This document shows positions 16,310 to 24,244 of a stretch of DNA of 64,000 nt, piece after piece. The notes beneath the pieces are model-generated. The model saw only the letters and a list, made by a program, of their open reading frames with translations, was not told the DNA's origin and searched no databases. How positions within the stretch are numbered: the first letter of the stretch is position 1; each line of letters opens with the position of its first letter. The stretch covers positions 248,001 to 312,000 of the forward strand of contig NZ_BBRN01000005.1 of the NCBI RefSeq assembly GCF_002090175.1, in the 5' to 3' direction. Source of the DNA: Demequina sp. NBRC 110057 (GTDB lineage Bacteria; Actinomycetota; Actinomycetes; Actinomycetales; Demequinaceae). The translations under genes were made by a program, and so were the position numbers.

Positions 16310-17100
16310 GCAGGCTCGAGACCCGCAAGGCCGTCATCGGCTACGGCGACAAGCCCATCGTCCGCGGCGTCGACGTCGACGTCCCCGACGGCAAGATCAC
16401 CGCGATCGTGGGCCCCAACGGCTGCGGCAAGTCGACTCTCCTGCGCGCGCTGATCCGCCTGCTCACGCCCTCCGAGGGAACCGTCGCGCTCGACGGCCAG
16501 GACATCCACCGCATGCCCACCCGCGAGGTGGCGCGCCGCGTCGGACTGCTGCCGCAGTCGCCCATCGCCCCGGCCGGCATCACGGTCAAGGAGCTGGTCG
16601 CCCGCGGCCGCACGCCGCACCAGAAGGTGCTGCGCCCGTGGTCGAGCTCGGACGAAACCGCCGTGATGAGTGCCCTGCACTCGACCAACCTCACCGACAT
16701 CCAGGACGAGGTCGTCGACCAGCTCTCCGGCGGCCAGCGCCAGCGCGCCTGGATCGCGATGACCCTCGCGCAGGACACCCCGCTGATGCTGCTCGACGAG
16801 CCCACCACCTACCTGGACATCGCGCACCAGTACGAGGTCCTCGAGCTACTGCACCGCCTCAACGAGCGCCAGGGCCGCACCATCGTCATGGTGGTCCACG
16901 ACCTCCACCAGGCCGCCAGGTACGCGCACCACGTGATCGCGATGCACGACGGCGTGGTGGCAGCCTCCGGCACCGCCGAGGAGGTCTTCACCGAGGACCT
17001 CGTGAGCCGCGTCTTCAACTTCGACGCACGCGTGGTCCCCGACCCCGTCACCGGGACGCCCATCATCGTCCCGTCGCACCGCCCGGGGGTGACGCGATGA
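16306..17100 (+). CDS. Siderophore ABC transporter ATP-binding protein
   Basis: 264-aa cytosolic ATPase of the FecE/FepC type. Walker A is GPNGCGKST at residues 36-44; the signature LSGGQRQR is near 142, Walker B LMLLDEPT near 160, and the H-loop VVHDLHQ near 195. GAGGAGG lies 6 bp before the ATG, which overlaps the upstream TGA. The stop overlaps the ATG of the unknown 171-aa gene. It energises import through the two preceding permeases. Confidence 0.96.
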   Translation: MSRLETRKAVIGYGDKPIVRGVDVDVPDGKITAIVGPNGCGKSTLLRALIRLLTPSEGTVALDGQDIHRMPTREVARRVGLLPQSPIAPAGITVKELVARGRTPHQKVLRPWSSSDETAVMSALHSTNLTDIQDEVVDQLSGGQRQRAWIAMTLAQDTPLMLLDEPTTYLDIAHQYEVLELLHRLNERQGRTIVMVVHDLHQAARYAHHVIAMHDGVVAASGTAEEVFTEDLVSRVFNFDARVVPDPVTGTPIIVPSHRPGVTR

Positions 17101-17612
17101 CCGTCTCCGCCCCGCAGATCCGCTCCGCGGCAGCCCTCCTTGGCGCCGTGCCCGGCCTCACCGCCCGCCTCACCGTGCCGGGGGCCGATGCCGTGGTCGC
17201 CGGGGCGGCGGACGACGCCACCATGTGTGGGCACACCTTCCGCTCGCTCGTGCTCGAGCGCCACCTCGACGGCGAGGGCCTCGAGGGCGCGACGCTCCAC
17301 CTCGACGACGCCGACCACGCGACGGGCCTCATCGCCCGCGGCGCCGTGCGCTGGTTCGTCACTCCTCTTCCCGCCCCGCTCGCCGTCGCGGCGCTGCGGG
17401 ACTCCGGCCACACTCGCGCCCCGCTGCAGTCAGTGGTGCGCGCCGACGCCTCGCTTGGCGTCTCCGTCGTGGCCGTCCGTGATCAGTCGGGTCGCGTGCC
17501 CGCAGGCGACCTCGACGAGGCGGCGGTTGCCGCATCGGCCGCCTGCCTTGTCGCCCACCTGCTGACCACGTCCGGCCTCATGTCCCACCCGACCCGCACG
17601 ACCCACCCCTAG
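17097..17612 (+). CDS. Unknown protein within the siderophore operon
   Basis: 171-aa protein with no family I recognise. It is mostly hydrophilic with Ala-rich helices, no signal peptide or membrane segment, and a single obvious Cys in the region ATMCGHTFRS near residue 43. A short C-terminal tail is Thr/His-rich. It overlaps the ATPase stop (ATGA) and is followed 12 bp later by the binding-protein gene, so it is clearly part of the operon. It could act in intracellular siderophore handling next to the siderophore-interacting reductase; that is guesswork from position. It lacks the C-terminal Cys cluster expected of FhuF-type reductases. Confidence 0.75.
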   Translation: MTVSAPQIRSAAALLGAVPGLTARLTVPGADAVVAGAADDATMCGHTFRSLVLERHLDGEGLEGATLHLDDADHATGLIARGAVRWFVTPLPAPLAVAALRDSGHTRAPLQSVVRADASLGVSVVAVRDQSGRVPAGDLDEAAVAASAACLVAHLLTTSGLMSHPTRTTHP

Positions 17613-17624
17613 GAAAGGAACACC

Positions 17625-18725
17625 ATGCACCAGCGCATCACGCGCGGCGCGTCCGCCGTGTCCGTCGCCGCAGCCGCGGCGCTTCTGCTTGCCGCCTGCT
17701 CGTCCGACGCCGAGACGGAGGAGACCACCTCCCCCGCCGCCGACACGTCCGCCTCCGCGGATGCCTCGGCCGACGCCGCCGCGTTCCCCGTCACCCTCGA
17801 CACCGCCATGGGCGAGGTCACCATCGAGTCCGAGCCCCAGCGCGTCGTGACCCTCGGCTCGCACGAGCACGAGTACCTGTACTCGCTCGGCGTCGCCCCC
17901 GTCGCCGTGCCCGTGTCCTGGCAGGGCTACGACAACGGCACCGGCCCGTGGGCCGACGCGGACCGCGAGGCCGCCGGCGCCGAGCCCGAGCTCTTCGAGC
18001 CCGGCACCACTACGTACGACGCCGAGGCGATCGCGGCCTTCGAGCCCGACCTCATCGTCGCCACGTACCCCAACCACGAGATGACGCAGGAGGAGTACGA
18101 CCTCCTGTCGGGCATCGCGCCCGTCGTCACCCGTCCCGCCACCGACTCCGAGGGCAACGAGACCGTCGAGTGGGGAGTCACCCTCGAGGACGAGCTGAAC
18201 CTGCTCGCCGAGGCCACCGGCACGACCGACAAGGCCGAAGAGATCATCGCGGACATCGACGCCCAGTACGCCGAGGTGCGTGAGGCTCACCCCGAGTGGG
18301 AGGGCATGACCTCGCAGGTCGGCGGCTTCTACGAGGGCCAGGCCTTCGTGTACGCCGCGTCCGACACGCGTAACCAGTTCCTCGCCAACCTCGGTCTCGA
18401 CGTGACCGCCGTCGAGGGCACCGACGCCGCCTGGCTGCAGATCTCGGCCGAGCAGCTCGACACCGCCATCGGCGACCTCGACTCGGTCGTGTGGCAGGTC
18501 GCCACCACGCCCGACGCTCAGGGCGAGCTCGAGGCCCTGCCGCTGTTCGACTCGCTCACCGCGACCGAGACCGGCGGCAACGTCTGGCTGACCGACACCG
18601 TCCTCGAGGGCGCGTTCTTCGCGAACTCCCCCTCGTCGATCGCCTACTCGATCGAGGGCTTCGTGCCGCTCCTTGAGGCGGCGCTTGACGGCGACCCGGC
18701 CACCGAGCCCGCCGCAGCCGAGTAA
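17625..18725 (+). CDS. Siderophore ABC transporter substrate-binding lipoprotein
   Basis: 366-aa FepB/FhuD-like binding lipoprotein of the second importer. The signal peptide ends in LLAAC with the lipidated Cys near residue 25, followed by an acidic Ala/Ser/Thr linker to about residue 52 that resembles the linker of the lipoprotein at 1260-2288. RBS AGGAAAGGA lies ahead of the ATG. The conserved VVTLGSHEHEYLYSLG region near 75 and the mid-protein LDTAIGDLDSVVW segment fit helical-backbone metal-binding proteins. A GC-rich hairpin follows the stop, suggesting an operon end or attenuation before the siderophore-interacting protein gene. Confidence 0.93.
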   Translation: MHQRITRGASAVSVAAAAALLLAACSSDAETEETTSPAADTSASADASADAAAFPVTLDTAMGEVTIESEPQRVVTLGSHEHEYLYSLGVAPVAVPVSWQGYDNGTGPWADADREAAGAEPELFEPGTTTYDAEAIAAFEPDLIVATYPNHEMTQEEYDLLSGIAPVVTRPATDSEGNETVEWGVTLEDELNLLAEATGTTDKAEEIIADIDAQYAEVREAHPEWEGMTSQVGGFYEGQAFVYAASDTRNQFLANLGLDVTAVEGTDAAWLQISAEQLDTAIGDLDSVVWQVATTPDAQGELEALPLFDSLTATETGGNVWLTDTVLEGAFFANSPSSIAYSIEGFVPLLEAALDGDPATEPAAAE

Positions 18726-18734
18726 AACCCCCGC

Positions 18735-18761
18735 GGGAGGCGCCGCACCCCGGCGCCTCCC
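18735..18761 (+). terminator. GC-rich hairpin after the binding-protein gene
   Basis: GGGAGGCGCC and GGCGCCTCCC form perfect 10-bp arms around a 7-nt loop, 10 bp after the stop. There is no T-tract, so it may be a weak or RNA-processing structure between the importer and the reductase gene. Confidence 0.6.
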
Positions 18762-18812
18762 GCATCGGCCGTCCTCACGGCCAGTCCCCACCCCACCGTC
18801 TCTGGAGTCACC

Positions 18813-19652
18813 ATGACCGACTCGTTCGTCGTCACCGTCGCCGGTGCTGAGCAGCTCAGCCCCAACCTGCGCCGCGTGACCCTCACCGGGCCCTCGCTGG
18901 AGGGCTGGGAGTCGACCGGCAAGGCCGACGAGTTCGTCCACGTCCACATCCCCGATGCCGAGCCGGCCGAGGGGTGGGAGGACGACCACGACATCGCCCG
19001 CCACTACACGATCCGCCGCTGGGACCCCTCCCACCGTCGCCTCGACATCGACATCGTCACCCACGGCCACGGCCGCGGCGCCTCCTGGGCGCGCGACTGC
19101 CAGGAGGGCGACGTGGTCGCCGTGTCCGACGCGCACGGCTACTACGAGCCGCCCGCCGGCTCGACCCGTCGCCTCCTGATCGCGGACGCGACGGGCCTTC
19201 CCGCCGTCGCCCGCATCCTCGAGGAGGCCTCGCCTGAGGAGACGTTCGACGTCCTCATCGAGCTCATCTCGATGGACGACGCCATCGCGCTTCCCTCCCC
19301 CGCCACCGTCAACCTCGAGTGGCGCGTGTCCGGCAACGGCCGCGGCCCCTCGGCGCTGGTGAGCTGCATGGAGCGCCTCGAGGCGCCCGAGGGCGACACC
19401 TACGTGTGGGTGGCCTGCGAGTCCGCGCAGTCGCGCAAGGCCCGCAAGTTCATCCGCGAGAACTGGACCCGCCACCACACGCTGTACCGCATCGTCGGCT
19501 ACTGGCACGTGGATGCCGAGGAGCAGATGCGCAAGTGGGACGCGCTCACTGAGGCGCAGAAGGCCCGCTACATGGAGATCTGGGACGAGTCGCGTCCCGA
19601 CGAGGTCAACTGGGAGGAGCTGGAGCCCTACCTGCAGGAGCTCGGACTCTAA
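18813..19652 (+). CDS. Siderophore-interacting protein (FAD-dependent ferric reductase)
   Basis: 279-aa SIP-family NAD(P)H:ferric-siderophore reductase expected to release iron in the cytosol. The FAD-binding motif RHYTIRRW is at residues 63-70, with the second flavin contact in HGHGRGASWA near 85-94. The C-terminal NAD(P) half contains GDTYVWVACES near 190 and the YRIVGYW motif near 225. It follows the importer on the same strand with an 87-bp gap containing a hairpin. This completes an import-and-release pathway. The extended C-terminal helix rich in Trp and Glu is common in this family. Confidence 0.94.
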   Translation: MTDSFVVTVAGAEQLSPNLRRVTLTGPSLEGWESTGKADEFVHVHIPDAEPAEGWEDDHDIARHYTIRRWDPSHRRLDIDIVTHGHGRGASWARDCQEGDVVAVSDAHGYYEPPAGSTRRLLIADATGLPAVARILEEASPEETFDVLIELISMDDAIALPSPATVNLEWRVSGNGRGPSALVSCMERLEAPEGDTYVWVACESAQSRKARKFIRENWTRHHTLYRIVGYWHVDAEEQMRKWDALTEAQKARYMEIWDESRPDEVNWEELEPYLQELGL

Positions 19653-19672
19653 CCCCCTCCCCCGCCCTCTGG

Positions 19673-19692
19673 CGCAAATGGCCGCATTTGCG
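19673..19692. repeat. Short inverted repeat after the SIP gene
   Basis: CGCAAATG and CATTTGCG are perfect 8-bp arms around GCCG, 21 bp after the stop codon. It may add to termination with the larger hairpin just downstream. Confidence 0.4.
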
Positions 19693-19737
19693 TCACCTGG
19701 GCACCGCTCCTGCCGCATTTCCGGCCACCAGGAACAC

Positions 19738-19782
19738 ACGGAAGGGCCGATGCGATGGTCACCATCGCATCGGCCCTTCCGT
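19738..19782. terminator. Strong bidirectional hairpin between convergent genes
   Basis: Perfect 22-bp arms around a single central base at 19760; the arms include ACGGAAGGGCCGATGCGATGG. It lies between the converging SIP and PhoH genes. Both arms carry the overrepresented octamer GGCCGATG. No long T-tract follows, common for actinobacterial terminators. Confidence 0.8.
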
Positions 19783-19802
19783 CGTTCTGGGGCGGGCTCG
19801 GC

Positions 19803-21170
19803 CTACAGGTCGAGCCGCTCGAGCATGTCGGTCACCAGGGCCGCCACCGCCGACCGCTCGGAGCGCTCGAGGGTGACGTGGGCGAACAGCGGGTGACCCT
19901 TGAGCGCCTCGATCACCGCGGCGATGCCGTCGTGGCGGCCCACCCGCAGGTTGTCGCGCTGAGCGACGTCGTGGGTGAGGACCACGCGCGAGTCCTGGCC
20001 GATACGGCTGAGCATCGTCAGCAGCACGTTGCGCTCGAGGCTCTGGGCCTCGTCGACGATCACGAAGGCGTCGTGGAGGCTGCGGCCGCGGATGTGCGTG
20101 AGCGGCAGCACCTCGAGCATGCCGCGGGCGATGACCTCCTCGACCACCTCGGAGGACACCATCGCGCCGAGGGTGTCGAAGACCGCCTGCGCCCAGGGGT
20201 TCATCTTTTCGGCCTCGGAACCCGGCAGGTAGCCCAGGTCCTGGCCCCCGACCGCGTACAGCGGCCTGAACACCATGATCTTCTTGTGCTGGCGGCGCTC
20301 CATCACCGCCTCGAGGCCCGCGCACAGCGCGAGCGCGGACTTGCCGGTGCCGGCGCGGCCGCCCATGGAGACGATGCCCACGGTCTCGTCCAGCAGCAGG
20401 TCGATAGCGACGCGCTGCTCGGCGGAGCGGCCGTGGACGCCGAAGACCTCCTGGTCACCGCGCACCAGCCTGATGCCGCCCTCGTCGTCGACGCGGCCCA
20501 GCGCCGAGCCGCGAGGCGAGTGGATCACGAGCCCCGTGTGCACCGGCAGGGACGCGAGGTCCTCGCCGCACTCGGCGGCGGGCGGCGGGGTGTCCATGCC
20601 CTCCGCGTCGTACAGCGAGCCCATCTGTTCGTCGGTGAGCTGGATCTCGCGCATGCCCGTCCAGCCCGAGTCGACGGCGAGCTCCGCGCGATACTCCTCC
20701 GCCTCGATGCCGAGGGCCGAGGCCTTCACTCGCATCGGCAGATCCTTGGAGACCACCGTGACGGCGTGCCCCTCTGCCTTGAGATTGGCGGCGACCGCGA
20801 GGATGCGCGTGTCGTTGTCACCCAGCCGGAAGCCGCTGGGCAGGACGCTCTGATCGGTGTGGTTCAGCTCGACCCTCACCGTGCCGCCGTGCTCGTTGGC
20901 GTCGACCGGCTGGTCGAGCTTGCCGTGCTGGATGCGCAGCTCGTCGAGGGTCCTGAGCGCCGAACGTGCGAAGTAGCCGAGCTCGGGGTGGTGGCGTTTG
21001 GCCTCGAGCTCCGTGATCACCACCACCGGCAGCACCACCGCGTGCTCGGCGAATCTCTTCAGCGCCCGCGGGTCGGACAGCAGCACCGACGTGTCGAGCA
21101 CGTAGGTGCGCAGTTCCGTCGCGTTCGCGGCGTTGATGGAGGGTGTGGTGTCGAACTCTGTGATGCTCAC
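19803..21170 (-). CDS. PIN-PhoH fusion ATPase
   Basis: 455-aa protein joining an N-terminal PIN-like ribonuclease domain (about residues 18-150, starting [13 protein letters not shown]) to a C-terminal PhoH ATPase/helicase domain. Walker A is in [11 protein letters not shown], and Walker B plus acidic box in [11 protein letters not shown]; a late [13 protein letters not shown] resembles motif III. Such PhoH2-type proteins have RNA-directed ATPase/nuclease activity (family knowledge). I chose GTG 21170, with GGGGAG six bases ahead; an ATG at 21188 adds six residues but lacks an RBS. It ends in a shared hairpin with the SIP gene. Confidence 0.9.
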   Translation of the reverse strand: MSITEFDTTPSINAANATELRTYVLDTSVLLSDPRALKRFAEHAVVLPVVVITELEAKRHHPELGYFARSALRTLDELRIQHGKLDQPVDANEHGGTVRVELNHTDQSVLPSGFRLGDNDTRILAVAANLKAEGHAVTVVSKDLPMRVKASALGIEAEEYRAELAVDSGWTGMREIQLTDEQMGSLYDAEGMDTPPPAAECGEDLASLPVHTGLVIHSPRGSALGRVDDEGGIRLVRGDQEVFGVHGRSAEQRVAIDLLLDETVGIVSMGGRAGTGKSALALCAGLEAVMERRQHKKIMVFRPLYAVGGQDLGYLPGSEAEKMNPWAQAVFDTLGAMVSSEVVEEVIARGMLEVLPLTHIRGRSLHDAFVIVDEAQSLERNVLLTMLSRIGQDSRVVLTHDVAQRDNLRVGRHDGIAAVIEALKGHPLFAHVTLERSERSAVAALVTDMLERLDL

Positions 21171-21435
21171 GTGGGGCTCCCCGCTCATCAGGCCGCAGGG
21201 CGCCGACCGCCCCACGGCGCTCGGTGTCAGTCCCGCATCCGGTGGACGCGGCGTGTTGCTTCAACCACGAGGCCGACGCTACGCCTGGGCCCGGATGTCA
21301 AGGAGCGACACGCCGCGTGTCACACGTTCGTCACATCCGCCCCGCGCCCGGGCGGGTCGCCGCTGGTGCGGGCGCAACACGCCGTCGCGCCGCGCCGGGG
21401 CGGCCGATGCCGGGGCCGGGTCGGGAGCGCGCGGC

Positions 21436-22200
21436 TCAGCGGCCGTGCCGGCGCTCGCGCTGCGAGTACGCGCGCAGGGCACGCAGGAAGTCGACGTGCC
21501 GAAAGTCGGGCCAGTACGCGTCGCAGAAGTAGAACTCGGAGTGGGCCGACTGCCACATGAGGAAGCCGGACAGCCGCTGCTCGCCCGAGGTGCGGATCAC
21601 CAGGTCGGGGTCGGGCTGGCCCTTCGTGTACAGGTGCTCGGCGATGTGCTCCACGGAGAAGGACTCGGCTGCCTGCTCCATCGTGTGCCCGGCGTCGATG
21701 GCGTCGCGCAGGTAGGAGCGAACGGCATCGGCGATCTCGTGGCGGCCGCCGTACCCGACGGCGACGTTCACGTGCAGCCCCGTCGCCCCCGACGTGCGGT
21801 CCACCGCCGCCCCCAGGCGTGCGGCGGCATCGGCCGGAAGCAGGTTGGCGGAACCCACGTGCTGCAAGCGCCAGCGGCCGTCCGCTGCGAGCGTCTCGAC
21901 CGCCTCGCAGATGATCTCCAGCAGGGCGTCGAGCTCGGCGGCGTCGCGTTCGAGGTTGTCCGTGGACAGCATCCACAGCGTCACCACCTCGACGCCGGCC
22001 TCCTCCGACCACCCCAGCACCTCGGAGATCTTGTCGGCGCCGCGGCGGTGGCCGTCGGCGGTCGACGTTCCCGACTGCTTGGCCCAACGCCGGTTGCCAT
22101 CGAGGATCACGCCGATGTGGCGCGGGGTCTGGCCGGAGGTGCGCAGGGTGCGCTCAAGGTCGCGTTCATAGGGCCTGTACAGCAGGCTGCGCAGTCCCAT
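21436..22200 (-). CDS. uppS: Isoprenyl (undecaprenyl-type) diphosphate synthase
   Basis: 254-aa cis-prenyltransferase making the polyprenyl diphosphate carrier for cell-wall synthesis. The catalytic Asp is in GVILDGNRRWA at residue 34. The later LWMLSTDNLER and the C-terminal DLVIRTSGEQRLSGFLMWQ blocks are diagnostic. The ATG at 22200 gives the usual family length; a longer reading frame upstream is non-coding. It is divergent from the hemolysin-III gene with about 76 bp containing CCTACGGTA repeats. The product could make a shorter chain than undecaprenyl; sequence alone does not decide. Confidence 0.95.
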   Translation of the reverse strand: MGLRSLLYRPYERDLERTLRTSGQTPRHIGVILDGNRRWAKQSGTSTADGHRRGADKISEVLGWSEEAGVEVVTLWMLSTDNLERDAAELDALLEIICEAVETLAADGRWRLQHVGSANLLPADAAARLGAAVDRTSGATGLHVNVAVGYGGRHEIADAVRSYLRDAIDAGHTMEQAAESFSVEHIAEHLYTKGQPDPDLVIRTSGEQRLSGFLMWQSAHSEFYFCDAYWPDFRHVDFLRALRAYSQRERRHGR

Positions 22201-22255
22201 CGCCGTCCTCTCGTCGCGTGGCCGGGTGCCGAGGCCTACGGTACTCCGGGCCGCT

Positions 22256-22275
22256 AACCTACGGTAACGTAGGTT
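22256..22275. promoter_or_regulatory. Perfect palindrome abutting the hemolysin-III start codon
   Basis: AACCTACGGTAACGTAGGTT has perfect 8-bp arms around GTAA, ending one base before the ATG at 22277. A related half (GCCTACGGTAC) lies about 22 bp upstream. It is a likely repressor operator overlapping the promoter or ribosome-entry region; the regulator is unknown. Confidence 0.55.
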
Positions 22276-22276
22276 C

Positions 22277-22933
22277 ATGGCCGAGAACCTGCCTGACCCA
22301 GCGAAGCCGCTGATGCGCGGCTGGCTGCACCTCGGTGCGGCCCCCTTCGCCCTCATCGCCGGAATGGTGCTCGTCGTGTGGGCACCCACGCTCGCGGGAC
22401 GCGTGTCCACCGCGATCTTTACGTTGACGGCGGTCATGCTCTTCGGCACCTCGGCGGTCTACCACCGCGGCAACTGGGGCCCCACGGCGAAGGCTGTGCT
22501 GCGCCGCATGGACCACGCGAACATCTTCCTCATCATCGCGGGCACCTACACGCCGCTGACGGTCATGCTGCTCGAGGGAACCACGCGCACCGCCGTGCTC
22601 GTCACCGTCTGGACGGGCGCCCTCGTGGGACTGCTGCTGAGGATCTTCTGGCTCGGCGCGCCGCGCTGGCTGTACGTGCCGCTCTACGTGGCGCTCGGCT
22701 GGGTCGCCGTGGGCTTCATGGGCCCGTTCTACGAGGCGGGCGGCGCGGCCGTGGTGACGCTGATCGTCATCGGCGGCCTGTGCTACACCGTGGGCGCCGT
22801 GATTTACGGCACCAAGTGGCCCCGCGGATCAGAGAAGTACTTCGGCTTCCACGAGATCTTCCACTCGCTCACCATCGCGGGATTCCTGTGCCACTACGTG
22901 GCGATCGCGCTGGTGGTGTTCACCGTCTCCTGA
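22277..22933 (+). CDS. Hemolysin III / PAQR-family membrane protein (TrhA-like)
   Basis: 218-aa protein with seven predicted membrane segments of the YqfA/TrhA/PAQR family, proposed to act in membrane-lipid homeostasis. Conserved metal-type residues are seen: SAVYHRG near residue 60, RRMDHANIF near 77 and FGFHEIFHSLT near 193. There is no clear RBS because a perfect 20-bp palindrome occupies the region right before the ATG. Position between uppS and the small membrane protein/DUF4307/greA group is common in this bacterial class. Confidence 0.92.
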   Translation: MAENLPDPAKPLMRGWLHLGAAPFALIAGMVLVVWAPTLAGRVSTAIFTLTAVMLFGTSAVYHRGNWGPTAKAVLRRMDHANIFLIIAGTYTPLTVMLLEGTTRTAVLVTVWTGALVGLLLRIFWLGAPRWLYVPLYVALGWVAVGFMGPFYEAGGAAVVTLIVIGGLCYTVGAVIYGTKWPRGSEKYFGFHEIFHSLTIAGFLCHYVAIALVVFTVS

Positions 22934-22936
22934 CGA

Positions 22937-23158
22937 TCAGGCCTTGCCTGCGGTGGGCTCCTCGCCGGCGGCCTCCGTGGACGCGGCGGTCTCGCCGGCA
23001 CCGGCGGCCGATGCCGTGGTCGCCTCGCCCTCGGGCGGGTGCGTGCGGACCTTGCGCAGGTGCCGCGACAGCGACAGCATCAGCACCACGGCGCCGGCAA
23101 CCATGAGGAACGTCGCGACGAACGCCGCGAAGCCGGGGCCTCCTGAGAAATCTGCCAC
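22937..23158 (-). CDS. Small single-pass membrane protein
   Basis: 73-aa protein with a GTG start, one hydrophobic helix at about residues 11-29 followed by a basic segment (SRHLRKVR), then an acidic, Ala/Thr-rich tail. AAGGTG precedes the start. Such short proteins starting ADFSGGPGF are frequent beside DUF4307 and mca/greA genes in actinobacteria; function unknown. It is convergent with the hemolysin-III gene (3-bp gap) and divergent from the DUF4307 gene (36 bp between starts). Confidence 0.82.
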   Translation of the reverse strand: MADFSGGPGFAAFVATFLMVAGAVVLMLSLSRHLRKVRTHPPEGEATTASAAGAGETAASTEAAGEEPTAGKA

Positions 23159-23194
23159 TGTCTTTCACCTTCTTTCCGTGAACTATCCTGCCTC

Positions 23195-23608
23195 ATGATG
23201 AGCGAGCCAGCGCACACCCCAGGAACCGACGACGTCGAGGACGTCGCCTCCGGCCGCCCGCGGCTGTCCCGCCGCGGATGGGTGCTGTCGATCCTTGGCG
23301 TCGCCGCGCTGACGGCCGTCGCCGCCTGGTTCGGACTGTCGCAGGCGAACCAGCCCGTGCGATGGCAGGACGTGGGATTCGCGATCGACTCCCCCACCCA
23401 GGCGGAGATCACCTTCGACGTGCACCTCTACACCGACGAGCCCGCCGTCTGTCAGGTGCGCGCGCTGTCGACCAGCTACGCCGAGGTGGGCGTCGCCGAG
23501 GTCACGGTGGACCCCGCGGAGGGCACGAGCCAGCGCATCACCCTCCCCATCACCACCGTCGAGGAGGCCACGAGCGCCCAGGTGAACTACTGCGAGGTCG
23601 CGCAGTAG
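23195..23608 (+). CDS. DUF4307-family membrane-anchored protein
   Basis: 137-aa protein with a cytosolic lead, one membrane helix (about residues 30-47) and an extracytoplasmic domain with two Cys (CQVRAL near 88 and NYCEV near the end) that may form a disulfide. It matches the DUF4307 family, usually found between mca and greA in actinobacteria; mca is absent here. Possible ATG starts at 23195 and 23198 differ by one residue. It probably shares a promoter region with the divergent small membrane protein. Confidence 0.85.
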   Translation: MMSEPAHTPGTDDVEDVASGRPRLSRRGWVLSILGVAALTAVAAWFGLSQANQPVRWQDVGFAIDSPTQAEITFDVHLYTDEPAVCQVRALSTSYAEVGVAEVTVDPAEGTSQRITLPITTVEEATSAQVNYCEVAQ

Positions 23609-23696
23609 CGCGCCGGCCCTTTCACCTTTTCGTTGCCTGTTGGTAGCCTGACCAGTCACGCTGACCACGCTCACGCTCATCACCTTGGAGGAACCC

Positions 23697-24179
23697 GTGA
23701 CCGAGACGCCCGGAACCTGGCTGACCCAGGAGGCCTACGACCGCCTGCAGGCGGAGTACGACCATCTTGCCGGCGAGGGCCGTGCCGCGATCGCGAAGGA
23801 GATCGACGAGCGTCGCCAGGAGGGTGACCTCAAGGAGAACGGCGGCTACCACGCGGCCCGCGAGGAGCAGGCGAAGCAGGAGGCCCGCATCCAGCAGCTG
23901 CGCCACATCCTCGAGACCGCGACTGTGGGCGAGGCGGCCACGGCCGACGAGATCGCCTCCGGCACCGTGGTCGTCGCCGACGTGATGGGCCGCGAGATGC
24001 GCTTCCTGGTGGGCTCGCGCGAGGTCGCCGGCGGCACCGACATCGACGTGTTCTCCGCCCAGTCGCCGCTCGGTTCCGCCCTCATCGGCAAGAAGGCTGG
24101 CGACGAGACCTCGTACGCCGCGCCCAACGGCAACCAGATTCCCGTGAAGGTGATCTCCGTGGAGCCGTTCACCGGCTGA
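23697..24179 (+). CDS. greA: Transcription elongation factor GreA
   Basis: 160-aa cleavage factor that rescues backtracked RNA polymerase. The N-terminal coiled coil carries the acidic tip in RRQEGDLKENGGYHAA (about residues 40-55). The C-terminal FKBP-like domain runs from about residue 85, ending KVISVEPF. A GTG start at 23697 is chosen because GGAGG lies 6 bp ahead; a TTG further upstream overlaps that RBS. A strong hairpin terminator follows the stop. Confidence 0.96.
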   Translation: MTETPGTWLTQEAYDRLQAEYDHLAGEGRAAIAKEIDERRQEGDLKENGGYHAAREEQAKQEARIQQLRHILETATVGEAATADEIASGTVVVADVMGREMRFLVGSREVAGGTDIDVFSAQSPLGSALIGKKAGDETSYAAPNGNQIPVKVISVEPFTG

Positions 24180-24193
24180 CACTCACCCGCGCG

Positions 24194-24230
24194 ACCGCGG
24201 CCCGCCTGCCCTCGGCAGGCGGGCCGCGGT
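24194..24230. terminator. Hairpin terminator between greA and rlmC
   Basis: ACCGCGGCCCGCCTGCC and its perfect complement form 17-bp arms around CTC, 15 bp after greA and 15 bp before the end of the convergent rlmC gene, so it can serve both. Confidence 0.85.
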
Positions 24231-24244
24231 GCGTTCGGGGCGTC

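Noticed and set aside
17430..19739. 769-residue minus-strand frame opposite the binding protein and SIP genes
   Set aside because: Low-complexity antisense product; the plus-strand proteins have strong family motifs and RBSs.
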